From JAHEJN01 sp963787285 (GTDB lineage Bacteria; Actinomycetota; Acidimicrobiia; Acidimicrobiales; JAHEJN01): a stretch of 64,000 bases of DNA. Below the pieces are notes generated by a model. That model did no database searches, was not told the DNA's origin, and saw nothing but the letters and a program-made list of their open reading frames with translations. Shown in pieces: positions 52,492 to 61,697 of the stretch. The stretch covers positions 68,499 to 132,498 of the forward strand of contig CAWBCM010000005.1 of assembly GCA_963787285.1 (NCBI GenBank). Direction: 5' to 3'. Each line of letters opens with the position of its first letter. Within the stretch, counting starts at the first letter, position 1. The position numbers were made by a program, and so were the translations under genes.

Positions 52492-53671
52492 GTGCCGGAT
52501 GTCGACATCACATCAGTCACCGTCGGCGCCGTCGGCGTCGGACGCCTCGACGACGGTCGCGTCGTGTTCGTCGCCGGTGCGCTCCCGGGTGAGCGGGTCG
52601 AGGTCGAGATCACCGAGCACAAGAAACGCTTCGCCAGGGCCGTGGCCCTCGGCGTGCACGAACCCGTGGCGCCGGGTCGCCGGGCCGAACCGTGCCCCTT
52701 CGTGGCCGACGGATGCGGCGGCTGCGACCTGCAACACGCCGACCACGACCTCCAGGTCGAGCTCAAAGGTCGGATCGTCGTGGAATCGCTCGAGCGACTG
52801 GGCCGATGCGTCGATCCGGTGGTCGAGCCCGGGCCGGCGCTGGCCCCGTTCGGCTACCGCACGCATCTGCGGGTCAGGATCGCCGGGGGAGAGCCGGCTC
52901 TGCGGGCCCGCGGGAGCCACGACCTCGTGCCGATCGATGCGTGCCTCACCGCCCATCCCCTCATCGATGAGTTGCTCGCCGAGGCCGACTTCGCCGATGC
53001 CGACGAAGTGACCCTGCGAGTGGGCGCCCGCACCGGGGAACGGCTTGCGCTGGTGGGGCCGCGGGTCGGCGACGCAACCTTTCCCGCCGACGTCGAGGTC
53101 GTGGGCTTCGACCAGATCGCCAACGCCCGGCGGGCCTGGTTCCACGAGGAAGTGGCGGGGGAGCGGTTCCGCATCTCGGCCCGGTCGTTCTTCCAGACCC
53201 GACCCGACGGCGCCGACGTGTTGGTCGCCGAAGTCGGCGACGCCGTGGCCGGGGTGACCGGTCCCATGGTCGATCTGTACGGAGGTGTCGGACTGTTCGC
53301 AGCAACCGTCGGCAGGGATCGCGACGTGATACTCGTCGAGCAGAATCGCTCGTCGGTCGCCGATGCGAAGGCGAACCTCGACGGCAGAGGGGTCCGAATC
53401 GTGCGGACCCGCGTCGAGGACTGGAAGCCGAGTCGGGCCGCGGTGGTGGTCGCCGACCCGGCGCGGGCCGGTCTCGGGAAGGCCGGTGTGGCGAAGGTCG
53501 CGGCCACCGAAGCCCAGCGGGTGGCGCTGGTGAGCTGCGATCCCGGCTCACTCGGGCGAGATGCCGGTCTGTTGGCCCGGGCGGGCTACGACCTCGTGTG
53601 GTCGCATCGTCGTCGACCTGTTCCCCCAGACCAGCCACATCGAGGTCGTGAGCCGCTTCGATCGTCGGTGA
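52492..53671 (+). CDS. RlmD/TrmA-family RNA (uracil-5-)methyltransferase, one +1 frameshift
   Basis: TRAM-like N-terminus (VTVGAVGVGRLDDGRVVFVAG), an iron-sulfur cysteine motif PCPFVADGCGGCDLQH as in RlmD-type enzymes, and the methyltransferase domain with VDLYGGVGLFAATVG, VVADPARAGLG and LVSCDPGSLGRDAGLL. The last two contain the usual catalytic region. Near 53605 one extra base breaks the frame. In the shifted frame the end reads IVVDLFPQTSHIEVVSRF and stops at 53671, a normal ending of the family (about 392 aa). It probably makes m5U in 23S rRNA or tRNA; which one is not decided. Confidence 0.82.
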
Positions 53672-53698
53672 ACGACGCGCGGCGGGTAGAAACGGGCC

Positions 53699-54100
53699 AT
53701 GGCCTTCGATCCCCACGACCTCCCGCCCGACGTGGAACACTTCCTCGCCGAGCGGCATCTCGCCACGCTCACGGTGCTCACCAACGGCGCGCTGCACACC
53801 ACGCCGGTCGGTTTCAGCTGGGACGGCCCGACGGCCATGGCCCGGGTCATCACCTGGTCGGGCAGCGTCAAGGTGAAGCGCATCGAGGCGGCAGCCGAAC
53901 CGGTGCGAGTCACGTTGTGTCAACTCGACGGCGGCCGTTGGCTCACCCTGGAGGGCACGGCCGTGGCCACCGCCGATCCCGATCGTTGTGCCGACGCCGT
54001 CGCCCGTTACACCGAGCGCTACCAGGCTCCCCGCCAAGATCGCGGCGCCGATCGCCGTGCGATCGAGGTGCAGGTCACCCGCATACTCGGGCGGGCGTGA
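53699..54100 (+). CDS. PPOX-class F420/flavin-dependent protein
   Basis: A 133-residue split-barrel protein: HLATLTVLTNGALHTTPVGF, the KVKRIEAAAEPVRVTL block and LEGTAVATADPD. These are typical of small probable F420-dependent PPOX proteins of actinobacteria. The ligand and substrate are not certain. A weak TAGAAA box is 6 nt upstream of the ATG. Confidence 0.8.
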   Translation: MAFDPHDLPPDVEHFLAERHLATLTVLTNGALHTTPVGFSWDGPTAMARVITWSGSVKVKRIEAAAEPVRVTLCQLDGGRWLTLEGTAVATADPDRCADAVARYTERYQAPRQDRGADRRAIEVQVTRILGRA

Positions 54101-54132
54101 GCCGTGCCTCGCCCCGACAAGCTACCCACGGG

Positions 54133-54138
54133 TAATCT
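54133..54138 (+). promoter_or_regulatory. TAATCT -10 box of the acyl-CoA dehydrogenase
   Basis: TAATCT is 6 nt upstream of the ATG at 54145. Leaderless start. Confidence 0.55.
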
Positions 54139-54144
54139 GGCCTC

Positions 54145-55398
54145 ATGACGATCGCCGCCCCACCCTCCGCGTCCGACGTTCGTGACGAGCTCTCGACGTG
54201 GCTCGACGACAACTGGGATCCGACGCTCACCGCAGGCGAGTGGTGGAAGCGCCTCGCCGCGGCCCGCTGGGCGTCCCCCTCGCTTCCCGAGAACGCCGGC
54301 GGTCGGGGCTACGGCCGGGCCCAGATGCAGGCGTGGTCGGTCACGTTGGCCGAGCGCAAGGTTCTCGGACCGCCGAGCGGGCTCGGTCGCATGCTCGCGG
54401 CGCCCACGATCGCCACCCACGGCACCCAGGAGCAGATCGATCGGTTCATCCCGAGCATCCTCGACGGCACCCACGCCTGGTGCCAGCTGTTCTCCGAGCC
54501 CAATGCCGGCAGCGACCTGGCCGGGCTCCAGGCTCGAGCCGAACGCGACGGCGACGAATGGGTGGTCAGCGGGCAGAAGGTCTGGACATCGGGCGGGCAG
54601 ATCTCCCAGTGGGGCATGCTCATCGCTCGTACCGACCCCGACGCTCCCAAGCACCAGGGCATCTCCTACTTCGCCATCCCCATGGACCAGCCCGGTGTGA
54701 CGATCCGGCCGCTACGCGAGATGACCGGCCGCTCGCTGTTCAACGAGGTCTTCCTCGATGAGGCTCGCGTGCACGACGCCGACCTGCTCGGCGGGCTCGG
54801 CAACGGGTGGCGGGTTGCCAACACCACGTTGGCTTTCGAGCGAGCCGGTCTGGGTTCGGCGGGCAAACAGCCCGCGTCGGCCACACCCGGGCCGGTGGCC
54901 GGTGCCCTCGGTCGTTCGGTCAGCGCGTTCCTCGACAAGCCGAGCGAAGGTGGTGTCCCTCGGCTCGGTCCGGGCATGTGGCAGTGGTACTGCGATCTCG
55001 CCCGCGAGCGGGGCCGCCTCGCCGACCCGGTGCTGCGCGACAAGCTCGCGAGGCTGTACACCCTCATCGAGGTCAATCGCCTCTCGGGGCAGCGGGCCAA
55101 GGCCGGAGGAGGACGCACCGGCGGCGAGGGCAACATCGGCAAGCTGATGATGAGCGAGCTGTTCCGTCAGTTCCGCGAGGTCGGACTCGAGATCCTCGGG
55201 CCCGAAGGCATGTTGTGGGGCGACGACGCCGTCGCCAGGGGCGCGATCCAGGAAGCGGCGGTGTTCTCGCCGGGGCCGGCGATCTACGGTGGAACCGACG
55301 AGATCCAGCGCAACATCATCGGTGAGCGGGTGCTGGGTCTTCCCAAGGAGCCGGGTCCGGCCAAGGACACCCCGTTCAAGGACCTGCCGAAGAACTGA
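54145..55398 (+). CDS. acyl-CoA dehydrogenase family protein
   Basis: A 417-residue enzyme. CQLFSEPNAGSDLAGLQARA and WVVSGQKVWTSGGQISQWGM form the FAD and substrate-binding region; PAIYGGTDEIQRNIIGERVL is the C-terminal signature. The substrate is unknown. It stands alone in front of a cytidine deaminase, unlike the dehydrogenase-hydratase pair at 18-20 kb. Confidence 0.9.
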   Translation: MTIAAPPSASDVRDELSTWLDDNWDPTLTAGEWWKRLAAARWASPSLPENAGGRGYGRAQMQAWSVTLAERKVLGPPSGLGRMLAAPTIATHGTQEQIDRFIPSILDGTHAWCQLFSEPNAGSDLAGLQARAERDGDEWVVSGQKVWTSGGQISQWGMLIARTDPDAPKHQGISYFAIPMDQPGVTIRPLREMTGRSLFNEVFLDEARVHDADLLGGLGNGWRVANTTLAFERAGLGSAGKQPASATPGPVAGALGRSVSAFLDKPSEGGVPRLGPGMWQWYCDLARERGRLADPVLRDKLARLYTLIEVNRLSGQRAKAGGGRTGGEGNIGKLMMSELFRQFREVGLEILGPEGMLWGDDAVARGAIQEAAVFSPGPAIYGGTDEIQRNIIGERVLGLPKEPGPAKDTPFKDLPKN

Positions 55399-55449
55399 TC
55401 GAGGCCCACGGTTCCCTGTTCGGGCCCGCGATGCTGGGAGACTGACACC

Positions 55450-55857
55450 ATGCCCGTCGAAGATCACGACATCGCCCGGTTGGCCGACGCCGCTCGCTTG
55501 GCTCGCACTCGGGCCTATGCGCCCTACAGCAACTTCCCCGTCGGTTGCGCGTTGCTGTTGGCCGACGGCACCGTCGTCACCGGTGCCAACGTCGAAAACG
55601 CCTCGTACGGTCTCGGCCTGTGTGCGGAGCGGGCTGCGATGGCGTCGTTGTACGCCGACCATCCGCCTGGCGAACGCACCATCATGGCGGTGGTGGTTGC
55701 CGGACCCGAAGGCGTGGCCGACTGTTCACCCTGCGGGGCGTGCCGGCAATGGATCCACGAGCTCGCACCCGAGGCGGTCGTTGCGTTCCGGTGGCACGGG
55801 GAGCTCGTGACGGTGACCGTCCCTGAGCTGTTGCCCTTCGGATTCGTGCTCGACTGA
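55450..55857 (+). CDS. cdd: cytidine deaminase
   Basis: A 135-residue homotetrameric-type zinc deaminase in pyrimidine salvage. YAPYSNFPVGCALLLADG, the zinc motif CAERAAM (Cys-Ala-Glu) and CSPCGACRQWIHE (second and third Cys) are all present. 51 nt separate it from the upstream dehydrogenase. Confidence 0.93.
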   Translation: MPVEDHDIARLADAARLARTRAYAPYSNFPVGCALLLADGTVVTGANVENASYGLGLCAERAAMASLYADHPPGERTIMAVVVAGPEGVADCSPCGACRQWIHELAPEAVVAFRWHGELVTVTVPELLPFGFVLD

Positions 55858-55886
55858 TTCGTCGACGGCTCGGCCCGATGTGCGGC

Positions 55887-55892
55887 TAGCTT
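55887..55892 (+). promoter_or_regulatory. TAGCTT -10 box of the Gfo/Idh oxidoreductase
   Basis: TAGCTT is 7 nt upstream of the ATG at 55900. Leaderless start. Confidence 0.55.
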
Positions 55893-55899
55893 CACCGGC

Positions 55900-56895
55900 A
55901 TGCGCCTCGGACTTCTTGCTGCTGCCCGCATCACGACCAGAGCGGTGGTCGACCCTGCTCGCCTCGTTCCCGAGGTCGAGTTGGCGGCCGTGGGGGCTCG
56001 ATCGCTCGACCGGGCCCGTGCGTCGGCCGCGGAGTGGGGCGTACCCGTCGCCTACGGCAGCTACGAAGAGCTACTGGCCGACCAGACCATCGATGCGGTC
56101 TACATCGCAACCCCGGCGGCGTTGCACAAGAAGTGGACGTTGGCCGCGCTCGCGGCCGGCAAGCACGTCCTCTGCGAGAAGCCGTTTGCGTCGAACGCGG
56201 CCGAGGCCCGCGAGATGGTTGCGGCCGGTGACGCGTCGGGCCTGATCCTGATGGAGGCCTTCCACTGGCGCTATCACCCCTACATCGACCAGATCCGCTC
56301 GGTGGTCGACAGCGGCACCGTCGGCGCGCTGCAGCGCGCCGAGGGCTACTTCAACCTGCCCGATGGCGCGATTCCCCGCGGCGACATCCGGTGGGATCTG
56401 TCCCTCGGGGGTGGCGCGCTGATGGACCTCGGCTGTTACTCGGTCCAGTGGGTGCGGTGGCTGGTGGGCGAGGAGCCTGCGGTGGTGTCGGCGACCGCCG
56501 ACTGCCCGGTGCCCGGAATCGACGGCTCCCTACGCGCCGAGCTGAGTTGGCCATCGGGGGTCACCGGTGCCGTCGAGTGCTCGATGATCGCACCGGCTGA
56601 CGGACTCGAGATCAACCTCACCGTCAGAGGGGAGAACGGCACCATCGTTGCGGAGAATCCCCTGGCTCCCCAGAACGGCGCCACGTTGGTGGTCGAGACC
56701 GCCAACGGCCGAACCGAGCACGACGTCGACACCTCCACCACCAGCTACTACCACCAGCTGGTGGCTTTCCTCCGGGCAGTCGAGTCGGGGGTGGCGCCGA
56801 TCACGTCGGGTGCCGACGCCATCGCCAACATGGAGGTCATCGACGCGTGCTACCGGGCGGCGGGCCTCGATGCCCGTCCGTCACTTGCCGACTGA
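55900..56895 (+). CDS. Gfo/Idh/MocA family oxidoreductase
   Basis: A 331-residue NAD(P)-dependent dehydrogenase. The N-terminal Rossmann domain starts MRLGLLAAARITTRAVV (glycines partly replaced by alanine in the usual GxGxxG) and has the CEKPFASNAAEAREM motif with the conserved Lys. FHWRYHPYIDQI and GGGALMDLGCYSVQWVRWL are typical of the second domain. The sugar or alcohol substrate is unknown. Confidence 0.85.
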   Translation: MRLGLLAAARITTRAVVDPARLVPEVELAAVGARSLDRARASAAEWGVPVAYGSYEELLADQTIDAVYIATPAALHKKWTLAALAAGKHVLCEKPFASNAAEAREMVAAGDASGLILMEAFHWRYHPYIDQIRSVVDSGTVGALQRAEGYFNLPDGAIPRGDIRWDLSLGGGALMDLGCYSVQWVRWLVGEEPAVVSATADCPVPGIDGSLRAELSWPSGVTGAVECSMIAPADGLEINLTVRGENGTIVAENPLAPQNGATLVVETANGRTEHDVDTSTTSYYHQLVAFLRAVESGVAPITSGADAIANMEVIDACYRAAGLDARPSLAD

Positions 56896-56913
56896 GCGTG
56901 GGACACTACGGCC

Positions 56914-57405
56914 ATGACGGACTCGTGGTTCGAAGTCGTGGTCGAGATCCCGAAGGGATCGCGCAACAAGTACGAGATCGACCACGAGACCGGTGCCCTC
57001 TGGCTCGATCGACACCTGTTCACCGCCACCAGCTACCCGGCTGACTACGGATTCGTGCCCGACACCCTTGCCGAGGACGACGATCCGCTCGATGTGCTGG
57101 TGCTGCTCGACGAACCCACGGTTCCGGGCTGCCACATCCGGGCGCGGGCGATCGGGGTGTTCTGGATGACCGACGAGAAGGGCCCCGACGCCAAGATCCT
57201 CGCCGTGCCGGCCAACGACCCACGCTGGGACTCGGTCCAGGAGCTCGACGACATCGCCAACCACCTGCTCGCGGAGATCAGTCACTTCTTCGAGGTGTAC
57301 AAGGCGCTCGAACCGTCGAAGAGCACCGAGATCGGTCGGTGGGCCGGTCGCAGCTCGGCCCTCGAGGAGATCGAGGCGGCCCGCCGCCGATTCCCCGGTC
57401 ATTGA
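56914..57405 (+). CDS. ppa: inorganic pyrophosphatase (family I)
   Basis: A 163-residue soluble pyrophosphatase. VVVEIPKGSRNKYEIDHETG, YPADYGFVPDTLAEDDDPLD (metal-binding acidic cluster) and HFFEVYKALEPSKSTE are the standard blocks. It pulls biosynthetic reactions by removing PPi. It begins 18 nt after the oxidoreductase stop and converges on kup. Confidence 0.95.
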   Translation: MTDSWFEVVVEIPKGSRNKYEIDHETGALWLDRHLFTATSYPADYGFVPDTLAEDDDPLDVLVLLDEPTVPGCHIRARAIGVFWMTDEKGPDAKILAVPANDPRWDSVQELDDIANHLLAEISHFFEVYKALEPSKSTEIGRWAGRSSALEEIEAARRRFPGH

Positions 57406-57412
57406 CCGGCGT

Positions 57413-59272
57413 TCAGATGTCGACGTGGGTCCCGATGTCGACGCAGCGATCGGGCGGGAGTCCGAAGTGCACCGACGGGTCGCCGGCGTTGCGGCTCAGG
57501 TACGCGTAGAGGCGTTCGCGCCACATGGCCATGCCGGGCCGGTCGGTCACCTCGATCCGTTCCCGACCGAGGAAGAAGGTCGTGTGATCGGGATCGAAGG
57601 CGACTCCGTCGATGAGCAGGTCCTGGAGGTCGGTGGCGGGATGGGGTCGCTCGACGAAGCCGTAGCGAAGCTCGAGCTCGACGAAGCCGAGGCCATGTCG
57701 GGTGACACGGTCACGTTCGGCGCGGTTCACCCGGGCCCGTTCATCGGTGGTGATCGAGAGGACCACGACGGATTCGTGCAGGCTCTCGTTGTGTCGGAGA
57801 TTGGCGAGGAGCGCGGGTGGCACCATGCCGGGCTGGCGATACATGTACACGCCGGTACCGGGATGACGTGCCGGGGGATCGGCCGACAGCGACTCGACGA
57901 ACGCGTCGAGGGTGAGGTGACGACGCTCCACGCGAGACCGGACGAGGGACCGCCCCGTCTGCCAGGTGGTCAGGATCGTGAAGCCGGCGATGCCGATCAC
58001 CAGCGGGAACCAACCACCCGCCGGGGATCTTGAAGATGTTGGCCCCGAAGAACGCCAGGTCGACCACCAGGAGCGGCATGACCACCAGGGCGGTGCGCAG
58101 GACCGACCAGTTCCAGCGGGTCATCGCGATCGACGGCGATGAGGATGGTCGTGATCGCCATCGTCATCGTCACCGCGACCCCGTAGGCCGCGGCCAGGCG
58201 ACTCGACGAACCGAACGCGAACACGAGTCCGAGACAGGCGGCCAGCAGGAACCAGTTGACGGCGGGCACATACACCTGGCCGCGGTGGTGCGCCGAGGTC
58301 TGCACCGTTCGCATCCGGGGCAGGTAGTCGAGGTTGATGGCCTGCACGGTCAGGGAGAACGCGCCGGTGATGAGGGCCTGTGAGGCGATGATGGTGGCGC
58401 TGGTGGCCAGCACCGTGAGCGGCCACTGTCCCCACGACGGAGCCAGCAGGTAGAAGGGGTTCTCGATCGCCTCGGGGCTCTGGAGCAGCAGGGCACCCTG
58501 GCCGAAGTAGTTGAGCACCAGCGCCGGCAGCACGAGGCTGAACCAGCCGATCTGGATGGGTCGCCGACCGAAGTGTCCCATGTCGGCGTAGAGGGCCTCA
58601 CCGCCGGTGACCACCAGGAACACCGATCCGAGCACCAGGAATCCCGTCGGTCCCGTTGTCGGCGAAGAAGGCAATCGCGTGGGTCGGGTCGAGCGCCACG
58701 AATGATCGAGGGTTCGGTGGCGATCTCGCCGAAGTCCGAGCGCCGAGAGCGTCGCGAACCAAACGACCATGACCGGGCCGAAGAACCGGCCGACGACCTC
58801 GGTGCCGCGGTGCTGGATGGCGAAGAGGCCGATCAGGATCACCGCCACGATCGGCAGGACCCAGGAGTGCACCGACGGAGCCGCGATCTCGACGCCTTCG
58901 ACGGCCGAGAGCACGGAGATGGCGGGGGTGATCATGCCGTCGCCGTACAGCAGCGCGGTTCCGAACAAACCGAGCAGGATCAGCAGCCGTGCTCGGCGCC
59001 CGTCGCCGGTGATGAGCGCGGCCAGGGCGAGGATGCCGCCCTCGCCGTGGTTGTCGGCGCGCATCACGAACAGCAGGTACTTCACCGAGATCACGATGAT
59101 CAGCGACCAGAACATGAGCGAGAGCACGCCCGAGGACGTTGGCCTCGTCGACCACGAGGTCGTGCTCGCCGGCGAGTGACTCGCGGAACGCATAGAGCGG
59201 GCTGGTGCCGATGTCGCCGAACACCACCCCGAGCGCGCCGATCGACAGCGCAGCAGACTTCGGCGCCTTCAT
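57413..59272 (-). CDS. kup: KUP-type potassium transporter, interrupted by about six +1 indels
   Basis: Low-affinity K+/H+ symporter family. The start MKAPKSAALSIGALGVVFGDIGTSPLYAFRE (at 59272) carries the Kup signature GDIGTSPLYA. Further pieces are ILALAALITGD, FALNYFGQGALLL-like segment, NPFYLLAPSWGQ and the soluble C-terminal domain (VYMYRQPGMVPPALLANLRHN). The frame must change near 59130, 58730, 58704, 58650, 58130 and 58021, each time because of one extra base. The protein reads well across all joins, so recent sequence errors are more likely than decay. The stop is 8 nt from the ppa stop. Confidence 0.85.
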
Positions 59273-59682
59273 TGTTGGGCCGGCCCTACTCGTTCGTGGA
59301 TCTCCTGGGTGAGGGCCTCGATGTGACGGATCATGTCGGCGGCGTCGAGGTTGGTCTGGTAGTCGTGGGTGGCCAGCTCGGCGGAGATCTGGTCGGATCG
59401 CCGGGCGGCGATCAACAGGATGGCACCCTGCAGCGCAGCGACACACGACAGGATCAGGTTGAGCAGGATGAAGGGATACGGGTCGAAGCCCACCCCGCGG
59501 TTGCCCGCCATCCAGCCGGCGAGGAACACCAGTGCGGTGAACACGAAGCCCCACGATCCCATGCCGTTGCGGAGCCGGTCGGCGGCGCGCTCGCCGAGGC
59601 TCAGCTGGTCGTCGGTGCGAATGGCGGGATGGGACCGCCATTGACGGCGGGAGTGAGGTAGCCGCCAGTCCTGCATTGCCAT
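59269..59682 (-). CDS. DUF1003 membrane protein
   Basis: A 137-residue protein with two membrane helices (GSWGFVFTALVFLAGWMAGN and PFILLNLILSCVAALQGAIL) and the DUF1003 ending SDQISAELATHDYQTNLDAA. Function unknown; often found near ion transporters. Its stop overlaps the kup ATG (ATGA), so the two are translationally coupled. Frame is intact, unlike kup. Confidence 0.82.
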   Translation of the reverse strand: MAMQDWRLPHSRRQWRSHPAIRTDDQLSLGERAADRLRNGMGSWGFVFTALVFLAGWMAGNRGVGFDPYPFILLNLILSCVAALQGAILLIAARRSDQISAELATHDYQTNLDAADMIRHIEALTQEIHERVGPAQQ

Positions 59683-59836
59683 GATCGGTCTCCAGTCGAC
59701 GTCACCCGCCGGCCCGACGGGCCGGACCTCCGGGTTGCTCGCTGGCGACGTTAACGACCGTGCGGCTGAAGCGGCGCGATGACACCCGGCGAAGGGCTCC
59801 CACTGACCCGCCCTTCCCGCAGCGGTGCCGAGGCTC

Positions 59837-59842
59837 TAGCGT
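59837..59842 (+). promoter_or_regulatory. TAGCGT -10 box of the sigma-like fusion
   Basis: TAGCGT is 8 nt upstream of the ATG at 59851, in the 168-nt gap after the divergent DUF1003 gene. Nothing else recognisable was seen in that gap. Confidence 0.55.
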
Positions 59843-59850
59843 TGTAACCC

Positions 59851-61274
59851 ATGCACATCGACGACCAGTTGGTCGCCGCCGTCCTGGCGGGCGACGCAAC
59901 CGCGTTTGCCACGATGTTCGATCGTCATGCGCCCCATGTGCACGACTACGCCATGTCGGTGCTCCGCGATCCCGTCGCAGCCGCCGACGTGACCCGGAAC
60001 ACGTTCCTGGCGACGGCCCATCGACTCGGCCAACTCCAGGATCCGTCCCGTCTTCGGGTCTGGCTGCACGCCATCGCCCGCAGCCAGACGCTCGCCGCCG
60101 CCGATCCCGCCGTCCGGCTCGTTTCCCCCGGGCCGAGGCCGGCCCGGCTTCCGGTGACGCCCGCGACCTGGTCTGGCTGACCGCCTCCAACCTCTCGGCG
60201 TTCGACCGCGACATCCTCGACCTCCATCTTCGGCAACACTTCGACGTCGCCGAGCTCGCTGCGGTGATCCGATCGTCACCCGAGGCGGCGACGGTACGCC
60301 TCCACGAGGCGATGGCCGAGCTGAACCGGCTGGCCGGACCGGCCCTGGTGGTGTTCAGCGCCCATGGGGAGTGCCCCGGACTGAACGCCCTCACGTTCGA
60401 CAACGTCGGCCCGTCGACGATGGCCAATGTGGCCGTACACATCACCACCTGTGCAGCGTGTTCGGCCCGGCAACGTTCGATGACGAGCCCGGCCGCACTG
60501 TTCTCGGCTGCGCCGATGCGTCCGGCGCCTCCGGAGCTGCGCCGAGAGGTGCTGGCATCGGTCCATCTGGGTGCCGTCGAGGCCATCGGTTGGGATGCCG
60601 ACGGGTTTCCGGTGGCGCCAACGCCGCCCGACCAGTCGCCGACCGGGGTTGCCTCCACGCCGAAGTCGGTCTTCGACGAGCCCGCGCCCTGGATCGTCGC
60701 GGGAGTCGCTGCCGTTGCCGCACTCGTGCTCGCGTTGGGCTTCCTGTACTACTTCACCCGCAGCGACGACGCCGCTGTCTCGCTCGCCGAGGGTCCGGAA
60801 TCGTCGGCCCAGAGCGATGAGGCGTCCGTTGAACCTCCTCCGCAGGCTCCCACGGTGGTTCCCGCCGTCGAGCCGACGCCGGTACCGGAGCCCGTCGAGC
60901 CCGAACCGAGTCCGGCACCCGATGAGGTGGCCGAGCCGGCGCCGTCGGGACCCATCGGCGAGTCGGTCACCGGGCCCGCCGATCCCGACAGCCTCTTCGC
61001 CGGCCAGGAGCCACCGTTCCTGTCGGTGCTGGCCTTCGTGTGCAACGACCCCATGGAGATCGTGGTCGAAGTCGATTCGCCACTGCCCTACCGTGTGGTG
61101 CTCGAATGGCAGTGGGGGACTCGCGTGGAGTCGGTCGAGCTCGAGCCGGTTCCCGACACTCCCGGACGGTGGCGGGGGTCACTGGCGACCCCCGCAGGAT
61201 CGGTGAGCCCGCGGGTGCTGGCCGAATCGGCGGCCGGTACCCGGGCCATCACCTTCGCCGACTGCACGATCTGA
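59851..61274 (+). CDS. ECF-sigma-like domain fused to anti-sigma-type zinc motif and membrane helix, one frameshift
   Basis: The first ~95 residues resemble ECF sigma region 2 (FATMFDRHAPHVHDYAMSVL). Near 60130 the frame shifts (one base missing in a CCCCCGGG run). It then continues with a region-4-like segment (LSAFDRDILDLHLRQHFDVA), a possible HxxxCxxC zinc motif (HITTCAACSARQ), one membrane helix (WIVAGVAAVAALVLALGFLYYF), a Pro/Glu-rich linker and an external beta-rich domain. Sigma and anti-sigma parts in one chain would be unusual. The region-2 motif lacks the typical strong acidic DAEDxxQ pattern, so DNA-binding activity may be lost. Total about 474 aa. Confidence 0.65.
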
Positions 61275-61276
61275 AC

Positions 61277-61299
61277 CTCGACCGGGCATCGCGGTCGAG
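61277..61299. terminator. hairpin behind the sigma-like gene
   Basis: CTCGACCG (61277-61284) pairs with CGGTCGAG (61292-61299), starting 3 nt after the stop. Probable terminator without a T-run. Confidence 0.5.
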
Positions 61300-61309
61300 T
61301 GGGGAAACG

Positions 61310-61348
61310 ACACGACCCCCGGCACCGGAGCGGCACCAGGGGTCGTGT
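61310..61348. terminator. hairpin between convergent sigma-like gene and csp
   Basis: ACACGACCCC (61310-61319) pairs with GGGGTCGTGT (61339-61348), a perfect 10-bp stem. It lies 15 nt from the cold shock gene stop; probable terminator for csp on the minus strand and possibly both strands. Confidence 0.65.
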
Positions 61349-61363
61349 GAAGCGCTCGTCGTC

Positions 61364-61564
61364 TCAGACCTTGCGGACCTCGAGGGCTTCGGGGCCCTTG
61401 CGGCCGGGGCCGATCTCGAATTCGACTTGCTGTCCTTCGTCGAGGGATCGGTAGCCCGAGCCTTCAATGTTGGAGTAGTGGACGAAGACATCCTCTCCAC
61501 CTTCAACCGAGATGAAGCCGTAGCCCTTCTCCGCGTTGAAGAACTTCACAGTGCCGTTGGGCAT
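61364..61564 (-). CDS. csp: cold shock domain protein
   Basis: A 66-residue single-domain RNA/ssDNA chaperone. GTVKFFNAEKGYGFISV includes RNP1 (KGYGFI) and VFVHYSN is RNP2. A purine-rich leader (GAAAGAAAGAAACTGTC) precedes the ATG at 61564. Monocistronic and followed by a hairpin terminator. Confidence 0.95.
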   Translation of the reverse strand: MPNGTVKFFNAEKGYGFISVEGGEDVFVHYSNIEGSGYRSLDEGQQVEFEIGPGRKGPEALEVRKV

Positions 61565-61697
61565 GACAGTTTCTTTCTTTCAACCTTTGTGACGGGCCGA
61601 GACAGAGCCGCGACCAGCTGTAAGTCTATGGGGCAGCAGACGCGATGAACAGTGAGGCCCTCGGCCTGCGCACAGGCGCTACCGTCTTCGTGTCGGC

